A stretch of 64,000 bases of DNA from Gaiellasilicea sp963745775 (GTDB taxonomy: Bacteria; Actinomycetota; Thermoleophilia; Gaiellales; Gaiellaceae). The stretch spans positions 348,357-412,356 of the forward strand of contig CAVUYY010000009.1 in the NCBI GenBank assembly GCA_963745775.1, given 5' to 3'. Under the pieces are notes generated by a model, which worked only from the letters and a program-made list of their open reading frames with translations, was not told where the DNA came from and did no database searches. Below are positions 58,333 to 64,000 of the stretch, piece by piece; within the stretch, counting starts at the first letter, position 1, and the number at the start of each line of letters is the position of its first letter. The translations under genes were made by a program, and so were the position numbers.

Positions 58333-60689
58333 TCACACCTTCCGCGCGGCCCTGCGGGCGGTCGTCCCTTCACCTTGCGCGAGGTCGAGCTCGTCGGACG
58401 CATCGTCGTGCGATCGGCGCAACTCCGCCAGCGTCTCGCTCACGAGCCCGGCGAGCGTCTCCTCGGAGAACGGTTTCGGCACGATCGCCGCGGCATCGAC
58501 TTCACCCTGAGCCGACATGTCGGCGTAGCCGGACATGTAGAGGACACCGGTGTCGAGGCCGTCGGCTGATGAGCCTTTCGGCGAGCTCGGTGCCTCGCAT
58601 CCGCGGCATCACGATGTCCGTGACGAGGAGGTCGATCGGCCCGGCATGCTGGTCGGCGATGCGCAGAGCATCCTCGCCATCGCGCGCGGGCAGCACGGTA
58701 TAGCCGTACTGCGTGAGGATGAGCTCCGCCAGCGCCCGGACGCCGTCGTCGTCCTCGGCCAGGAGGACCGTTCCCGAACCCGACAGGGCGCCGTCACTTC
58801 CGGGTGCAGCGGGCTCCGCGGCCACCTCCTCGCGGGCCAGCGGGAGATAGACGGCAAACGTCGACCCGGCGCCTAGCGCGCTCGCGACTCGGATGAAACC
58901 GCCACTCTGAGCGACAATCCCGTACACCGTCGACAGTCCGAGTCCGGTTCCCTTGCCGGGCTCCTTCGTCGTGAAGAAAGGCTCGAAGATGCGCGAGCTC
59001 GCTCCCTCGTCCATCCCCTCGCCGGTGTCCTCGACGGCGAGCAGAGCGTGCCGGCTCGACGTCGGCGCCTCGTCGCGCTCGCGCCCGATCGTCTCTCCGT
59101 GCCCGATACTCGCCGTCCGGATGGTGAGCCGCCCACCGCCCGGCATCGCGTCGCGCGCGTTGACGGCGAGGTTCAGGATCACCTGCTCCAGCTGGCTCGG
59201 GTCCGCGCGGACCCAGACGGCGTGCGGCGCCAGTTCCGTGACGATCTCCGTGTCTTCGCCGATCAGGCGCCGCAGCATCAGGTGCATGTTCGCGACGACG
59301 GCGTTGACGTCGATCACGCGCGGCTGCAGGACCTGTCGGCGGCTGTACGCGAGCAGCTGCTGCGTCAGTGATGCGGCACGCTCCGCCGCGGCCGCGATCT
59401 CGTCGAGGTCGCCGCGGATCGCAGCGTCGCTGTCGCTGAGACTCCTGATCGCGAACCTCGTCCTGCCTGTGATGACTGTGAGCAAGTTGTTGAAGTCGTG
59501 GGCGACACCGCCGGCGAGCTGGCCCACCGCCTCCATGCGTTGAGCGTGGCGCAGCTGCTCCTCGAGGTGCAGCCGCTCGGTCAGATCCTCGACCATGACG
59601 ATCGCGAAGCGGGGATGTGCCGTGGCGTCCACGACGAGCGAGGCCGCAACCTGACCCAACGCCTCGGATTCGTCCCTCCGCACAAACGTCCGCTGGTCGG
59701 CGAGCCGTTGCTCCGCTCCCGAGAGCAGCGCCCGCAGCGGCTCGGAGCGTCCGGCGGGAACGGGCGCGAACTCGGCGAAGCGCCGTCCGGCGAGCTCCTC
59801 CTTCCGCCGGCCGAGCAGCTCCTCGAAGGCACGATTGCTCGACACGATGCGCTCCTCGAGGTCGACGATCACCGTCCCGGTGGGGGCACCCTCGAACATC
59901 GTGCGGAAGCGCTCCTCACTTTCGCCGAGGCGCGCGAGCAGCGCGAAGGAGCGGTGGATGAGCACGAGCGGAGCCAGCGCGAGCGGGAGCAGGTAGGGAT
60001 TGAAGAGCCAGAACCACGCGGCGAGGACCCCCAAACCCGCCAACGAGAGGTCGGCGAGCAGCGCGGTCGGGGCGAACAGCCCGCTCGCGCGCACCGACAG
60101 CTGCCGCGCCAACCGCAGCATCGCTGCGAGGTTGGCGTGGTTCAGCAGGACGAGGACGAGCGACGCCGAGATCCCGGCGGCCGCCCAGCGGAGATCTCCG
60201 TCGAGACCGGACTCCATGAACGCGCGTGCCGTGGCCCAGGCCGCGAGTGCGCTCAACGTGTAGTTGGCGGTGTTGAAGGTCGTGATGTACCAGGGGAACC
60301 GCCGCCCGGCGACGTCCGGAAGGTGCTGCGCTATGCCCATCAGTGCGACGAGCTGCGGCGGCAAGAGGAGCGCGGCAGCGACGAGGAAGACGACGGCGAT
60401 GGGGAAGCCGTGATTGCGGCCGGTGGGGATGATCAGCCGCTGGGCGAGCGCCGCCCCGCTCCCCAGCGCGACGAACAGGAGCCAGTCCTCGCGGTCAGGC
60501 GCGGCGTGCGCGAGGGTGAAGAGTGCCGCCGCGACGGCTGCGCACGCCGTGACGTAGAGGAACGTACGGGCTGGGCGGGATAGGCCGGCAGACCGCGACG
60601 TGTCGCCGCTCTTCAGCCCAGGTCGCCGCAGTCCGAGACGTGCATCGTGACGCGACGTACCTACCCCCGCTCGTACGGACTGCGCTCAT
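58333..60689 (-). CDS. Hybrid sensor histidine kinase with receiver domain, two frame breaks
   Basis: About 785 aa if joined. N-terminal membrane domain with five to seven helices, then a PAS domain (FRTMFEGAPTGTVIVDLEERI), HisKA with GVAHDFNNLLTVI (phospho-His), HATPase with N, G1 and G2 boxes (NLAVNARDAMPGG, EDTGEGMDEG, GTGLGLSTVYG), and a receiver domain (LLAEDDDGVRALAEL, LLVTDIVMPRM). The frame slips in a run of five C at 60664-60668 and again near 58569. Signal and target unknown. Confidence 0.85.
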
Positions 60690-60738
60690 TATGCCCAGAC
60701 TCCAGGCTGGCGCCAGGAGCGGCGAGCGGAATCTCACC

Positions 60739-61025
60739 TCACCGCGACGAGCGTCGCGCCAGAGCGGCGCGGTTCGTCCACGACGCTTCCGGGCCGCGGG
60801 CGTTCGTCCACGAGGCGGTCGGGGCAACCCCGCGACCGTTCGTCCACGACGCTTTCGGCGTCCGAAGCCGTTCGTCCAGGAGGCGTCGGCGCCGGTCGAG
60901 TTCGTCCAGGACGCGGCTGCACCCGTTGCAGGGAGCGACAGGGCGAGTGACAGAGCGGCGAGCGCGACCGAGGTCGCCTTCCGGGTCGAGTTCTGCGCAC
61001 GCGGAGCAGGGCTTCGTGGAGCCAT
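60739..61025 (-). CDS. Secreted ASWTN-repeat protein, frame broken
   Basis: About 95 aa if joined. Signal peptide (ATSVALAALSLALSLPATGAA), then five ASWTN or ASWTN-like pentapeptides separated by 5-8 residues, ending RAALARRSSR. One base appears missing near 60854 in a TTT run. A Trp-rich repeat of unknown role; I do not recognise it. Confidence 0.55.
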
Positions 61026-61232
61026 GGGAGTCACCTTTCGAAGTTGGGGGCCGATCCGCAGGGAACGCCGCGTCCTCTTGATCGGCGGCTCCACTTCGCC
61101 GGCTCACCCCCCTCCGGGGTAGGACCGTCCTCCGAACGAGGGAATCAGCCGGTGCTACGCACCCGAGCTCAGCGCAAGCCGTGGCGAGGGGAGTTGTTCA
61201 TATCCGCGGCGGTCTCCCGGGATAGCCGAGCA

Positions 61233-61376
61233 TCAGCGTCGTGCGCATGCTGATGCCGGAGGCTTCGCCCGGGCTGTGCGAGCTCCGAGCCTGGCGGCAC
61301 GAAGAGCCGCAACAACACCCGCAGGCCCGGCCCCGATCACGAGGACGTCGAACTCGTCTCGGTGCAAGGAGGGCAT
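61233..61376 (-). pseudogene. N-terminal fragment of an FAD-dependent oxidoreductase
   Basis: MPSLHRDEFDVLVIGAGPAGVVAALRAARLGART holds the GxGxxG dinucleotide fold, then stops after about 15 unrelated residues. The rest of the enzyme is absent, so this is a truncated remnant. Confidence 0.5.
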
Positions 61377-61469
61377 TGGCGTCAAGGATTTAGGAGCATC
61401 GCGCGGCCGCGAACGGCCGCGCACGGTCACGCTCACGAGCTGGTTGGCCACCCTACGACATCGAGGTCA

Positions 61470-61835
61470 CTAGCCGGGTTGCGCGAGGATGACGGTGATC
61501 GTCCCGATCCCCAACAACACTCCGAGGGCAGCGAAGACGAGACCGGCGCGCGTCCCGAACGGTGCGTACTCGCCGCGTGCAAGCGCCTCCTCGACCCGCT
61601 TCTGGCGGATATACGCGTAGGCGATGAACAGCAGCCCGACGAGTGCGAACGCGACTCCGATCGCCTCGAAAGGCCAGGCGGCTCCCGATGACAGCTCCGG
61701 GACGAGCCTGCCAGCCGCGACGCTGACGGCGAAGGTCGTGAGGCCCGTCCGCCACCAGGCCAGGTACGTGCGCTCGTTCGCGAGGCGGGTCCGCCGCGTC
61801 GCGTCCCGCGCCTCGTCAAAGCTCGCCCGGCCCAC
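61470..61835 (-). CDS. DUF202 membrane protein
   Basis: 121 aa. RTRLANERTYLAWWRTGL is the DUF202/YidH signature, followed by three membrane helices. Unknown function. GTG start. Confidence 0.85.
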   Translation of the reverse strand: MGRASFDEARDATRRTRLANERTYLAWWRTGLTTFAVSVAAGRLVPELSSGAAWPFEAIGVAFALVGLLFIAYAYIRQKRVEEALARGEYAPFGTRAGLVFAALGVLLGIGTITVILAQPG

Positions 61836-61984
61836 ACTCGCCGATTCGGCAGCGCCTCGTGGTCCCCTGCCGCACGGTCGTGGCCGAAGCCGCCCGAGAG
61901 CGCGGGTGAAGCCGACGAAGGCTGACTAAAAGCTGTCTATTCACCGCTCGCACGAACCGGCGAGCAGCTTTGGGGAAAGAAAAA

Positions 61985-62000
61985 CCCCGCGCCCGCGGGG
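61985..62000 (-). terminator. Intrinsic terminator after tRNA-Gly
   Basis: CCCCGC-GGGC-GCGGGG followed by TTTTTC on the minus strand. Confidence 0.8.
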
Positions 62001-62009
62001 CTTTCTCAG

Positions 62010-62083
62010 AGCGGATGATGGGACTCGAACCCACGACCTTCTGCATGGCAAGCAGACGCTCTAGCCAACTGAGCTACATCCGC
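62010..62083 (-). tRNA. tRNA-Gly(GCC), single gene
   Basis: Acceptor GCGGATG, anticodon loop TTGCCAT with normal U33. The array carries a second Gly(GCC) with C33. Confidence 0.93.
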
Positions 62084-62115
62084 GCGAGGCCGCAGTATAG
62101 CGAGGCGTTTCCGGT

Positions 62116-62532
62116 TTGACCCAGGCCGAGCGGGGTACCCGAGCTGCCGTGGCGAGCCTCCGCGTCCAGCCCCGCGAGACCCCCGGCGAGCGCGCCGATG
62201 CGCCCGTCGAGGTCGAGATCGCCGAGGAGCTCGCGCTCTTCGCCGACCAGCTCGAGGAGTGGGCGGCGACGAAGGAGCACTGGGAGGTCGGCTTCCGCCA
62301 GGGTCACGACTTCGACCGTCCCGGCAACGTCGAGGCGCGGCTTCTCTTCGTTGGCGGCGACCACACCTGCTCGCTCAGCTTCCGGCTCGACCAGCTCGAG
62401 CGGATCCAGGAGTTCGAGCAGGGGCTCTGGCTGACGCTCGAGGAGCACGACGGGATCGCGAAGGCGGCGCACCTGACCCCACTCGGGCTCGACGTCGAGC
62501 TGCACCACATCACCGGTACGACGCAGCTCTAG
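62116..62532 (+). CDS. Hypothetical protein (about 138 aa)
   Basis: TTG start at 62116; a GTG at about 62149 is an alternative. Mid-part (EIAEELALFADQLEEW...DHTCSLSFRLDQLERIQEFEQG) is helical. No family recognised. It overlaps the convergent RNase H-like gene by 4 bp. Confidence 0.6.
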   Translation: MTQAERGTRAAVASLRVQPRETPGERADAPVEVEIAEELALFADQLEEWAATKEHWEVGFRQGHDFDRPGNVEARLLFVGGDHTCSLSFRLDQLERIQEFEQGLWLTLEEHDGIAKAAHLTPLGLDVELHHITGTTQL

Positions 62533-62933
62533 CCGGCCGCGGCGTCGAGCGCGTCGTTGACGAGCTGGTCGGCGAGCTTGTTGTGCTCGCGCCGCACGGC
62601 CGTGTAGCGAACCTTTCCGACCGCGCCGGCGAGCCGCGCCGCGCGAAGGGACAGCTCCCGGAGCGCGGCATTCTTGACCTTGTACTCCCCGCGCATCTGC
62701 TTGACCATCAGCTCGGAGTCCGAGACGACCTCGAGCTCATCGAGGCCCAGCGCGCCCGCCCGCTCGAGCCCGGCGATCAGGGCGCTGTACTCGGCCACGT
62801 TGTTCGTCGCGATCCCGATGGACTCACCGTGCGCGGCCAGCACCGTGCCGTCGTCAGCCTCGAGCACGTAGCCGTATGCAGCCGGTCCGGGATTGCCGCG
62901 GGCGCCACCGTCGGTGAAGAGCTTCGCCTTCAC
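62529..62933 (-). CDS. RNase H-like (RNase HI) protein
   Basis: 134 aa. DGGARGNPGPAA, NNVAEYSALIAGL, VVSDSELMVKQM and the final ADQLVND carry the four acidic residues of RNase HI. Cuts RNA in RNA-DNA hybrids. GTG start overlaps the previous gene's stop (GTGA). Confidence 0.9.
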   Translation of the reverse strand: MKAKLFTDGGARGNPGPAAYGYVLEADDGTVLAAHGESIGIATNNVAEYSALIAGLERAGALGLDELEVVSDSELMVKQMRGEYKVKNAALRELSLRAARLAGAVGKVRYTAVRREHNKLADQLVNDALDAAAG

Positions 62934-63244
62934 GCGTCGACGAGCCGGTAGACGTCGTACGCCGGCTCCTCGTAGGGATGCGCCTGCTTGAGCGCGGCAA
63001 CGACGTCGCCGACGAGCTCGTCCGCAACGACCGTCTCGACCCGGAGCTCCGCCACCCGCTCCTCTCGCCCCGCCTCGCCGAGAGCGGGGCTCGTCTCCTC
63101 GCCGCCCACGAACGTGCCCGTGCCTGCGCCGTACCAGGAGCAGCGCTCGTAGTCGCCGATCCGCCCTGCCCCGGCGGCGAAGACCGCGCTCCGCGTCGCC
63201 TCGAGCGCCTCGCGCGGTACGAACCAGACGAGCTTGCAGGTCAG
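62930..63244 (-). CDS. YqfO/NIF3-type C-terminal domain protein
   Basis: 104 aa. KLVWFVPREALEATRSAVFAAGAGRIGDYERCSW and HPYEEPAYDVYRLVD match the small PII-like domain of YqfO/NIF3 proteins. The start must be CTG at 63244 (CTGA with the cupin stop), as no other start fits. Confidence 0.85.
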   Translation of the reverse strand: MTCKLVWFVPREALEATRSAVFAAGAGRIGDYERCSWYGAGTGTFVGGEETSPALGEAGREERVAELRVETVVADELVGDVVAALKQAHPYEEPAYDVYRLVDA

Positions 63245-63597
63245 ATCTCCACCTCGGGTGCGGCTGCCGCGTCCGAGTCGCCGGTATTCGGTGTCCCGAG
63301 CGGCTCGATCAGGAGGATCTCGGCGCCCTCCTCGGAGCGCGGGCGGTGCTCGACGCCACGCGGCACGACGAAGAGCTCGCCTGGCCCGAGCTCGATCTCG
63401 GCGTCCCGCAGCTCGATCGTCAACCTTCCGCTCAGGACGAGGAAGAAGTCGTCCGTCTCCGGATGCGAATGCCACACGAACTCGCCCCGCACCTTGGCGA
63501 CCTGAAGCTTGTTCTCGTTGTAGCGGCCGACGATTCTCGGCGAGAAGACCTCGTCGAAGCTCGCCAGCTTCTCGGCCAGGTTGACCGCGTCCGGCAC
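63241..63597 (-). CDS. Cupin-domain protein
   Basis: 118 aa. GEFVWHSHPETDDFFLVLSGRLTIEL and GPGELFVVPRGVEHRP hold the metal ligands (H, H, E, H) of a single cupin fold. Substrate unknown. GTG start shares one base with the aldehyde dehydrogenase stop (TAGTG). Confidence 0.88.
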   Translation of the reverse strand: MPDAVNLAEKLASFDEVFSPRIVGRYNENKLQVAKVRGEFVWHSHPETDDFFLVLSGRLTIELRDAEIELGPGELFVVPRGVEHRPRSEEGAEILLIEPLGTPNTGDSDAAAAPEVEI

Positions 63598-64000
63598 TAC
63601 TGCTCGACGTTGTCGATCTGCGCGCGCTGGAGCTTGCCGGAGTAGTCGACATAGATCGACTTCCACTCCGTGAAGACGTCGAGCGCCGCCTGGCCGGCCT
63701 CGCGGTGGCCGTTGCCCGTGTCCTTCGTGCCGCCGAACGGCAGGTGCACCTCGGCGCCCGTCGTGCCGGCGTTGATGTAGGTGATCCCGGTCGCGAGGTC
63801 GCGCATCGCGCGGAAGGCCTTGTTGACGTCCCGGGTGAAGATCGAGGAGGAGAGGCCGTAGCGGATCCCGTTCGTGACGCGGATCGCGTCGTCGAAGTCC
63901 TTGACGCGGATCAGCGCCGTCGTCGGCCCGAAGATCTCCTCCTGCGCGATCCGCATCTGCGGCTCGACCTCGGCAAAGATCGTCGGCCGGTAGTAGAAGC
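63597..64000 (-). CDS. Aldehyde dehydrogenase, C-terminal part (cut by window edge)
   Basis: About 134 residues. EEIFGPTTALIRVKDFDDAIRV and PFGGTKDTGNGHREAGQAALDVFTEWKSIYVDYSGKLQ belong to the ALDH superfamily, close to the alpha-aminoadipate-semialdehyde/ALDH7 group. The catalytic Cys lies outside the window. Confidence 0.88.
   Translation of the reverse strand, partial: FYYRPTIFAEVEPQMRIAQEEIFGPTTALIRVKDFDDAIRVTNGIRYGLSSSIFTRDVNKAFRAMRDLATGITYINAGTTGAEVHLPFGGTKDTGNGHREAGQAALDVFTEWKSIYVDYSGKLQRAQIDNVEQ

Noticed and set aside
60739..60930. TTCGTCCACGA-like DNA repeat at 60.7-60.9 kb as a CRISPR or tandem repeat
   Set aside because: It is the coding sequence of the ASWTN repeats read on the minus strand.
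61026..61232. Riboswitch upstream of the ASWTN gene
   Set aside because: GC-rich leader with hairpins but no motif I can assign to a known riboswitch class.

Overview
This 64 kb window is GC-rich chromosomal DNA with mostly bacterial housekeeping genes. The set looks like a deep-branching actinomycete, and I infer a Thermoleophilia-type organism. Supporting signs are an SDR-dgt-dnaG operon, an ECF sigma/RskA-type anti-sigma pair, an Rpf-like secreted protein, tandem DUF4331 genes with a NicO transporter, and a DUF370 protein. No 16S comparison could be run, so the taxonomy is an inference.

Layout. 1-4.5 kb: dnaG (cut by the window edge), dgt, an SDR, a histidine phosphatase, an M48 protease and a GNAT enzyme. 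4.5-9.8 kb: one rRNA operon on the minus strand (16S-23S-5S) with no tRNA in the spacer, plus visible processing stems and a promoter. 9.8-18.6 kb, minus: tyrS, an FMN-dependent 2-hydroxy-acid dehydrogenase, two nickel/cobalt-type transporters, a TPR protein and two DUF4331 proteins, divergent from an ECF sigma/anti-sigma pair. 20-26.3 kb: recQ, a class A PBP with PASTA domains, an AAG-type glycosylase, VOC, DUF370 and DUF427 proteins. 26.4-31.7 kb: a serine/branched-chain amino-acid operon (class V aminotransferase, serA, YbaK, ilvE, DegT). 32.5-38.3 kb: an Rpf-like protein and the gatCAB operon with a cupredoxin-like and a membrane protein behind it. 38.4-46.5 kb: csp, folD, an HMG-CoA-reductase-like gene with diiron and SRPBCC neighbours, typA and others. 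46.6-49.3 kb: tRNA-Cys and secreted proteins.

Two accessory regions stand out. At 49.3-53.7 kb a tight plus-strand operon encodes two paralogous small proteins, a shorter related-looking one, a coiled-coil protein, an animal-type heme peroxidase and a 45-residue protein that carries a phage baseplate-like motif. At 53.7-57.5 kb a minus-strand array holds 22 tRNA genes plus one degenerate tRNA-like element. It covers 19 amino acids, with a nucleotidyltransferase of the RNA-repair type (COG3541/RlaP-like) inside it and a broken RtcB RNA ligase at its end. This looks like a mobile or phage-derived tRNA supply and RNA-repair cassette. Many of its anticodon loops are unusual (C38, one C33).

A hybrid histidine kinase, a secreted ASWTN-repeat protein, a DUF202 protein, tRNA-Gly, an RNase H-like protein, a YqfO-like protein, a cupin and an aldehyde dehydrogenase (cut by the window end) close the window.

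Several genes, including the normally essential gatA and gatB, show single-base frame breaks, most of them one extra base. I treat these as probable sequence errors unless shown otherwise. Four gene starts appear to use CTG or ATA overlapping the upstream stop codon (CTGA or ATAG).
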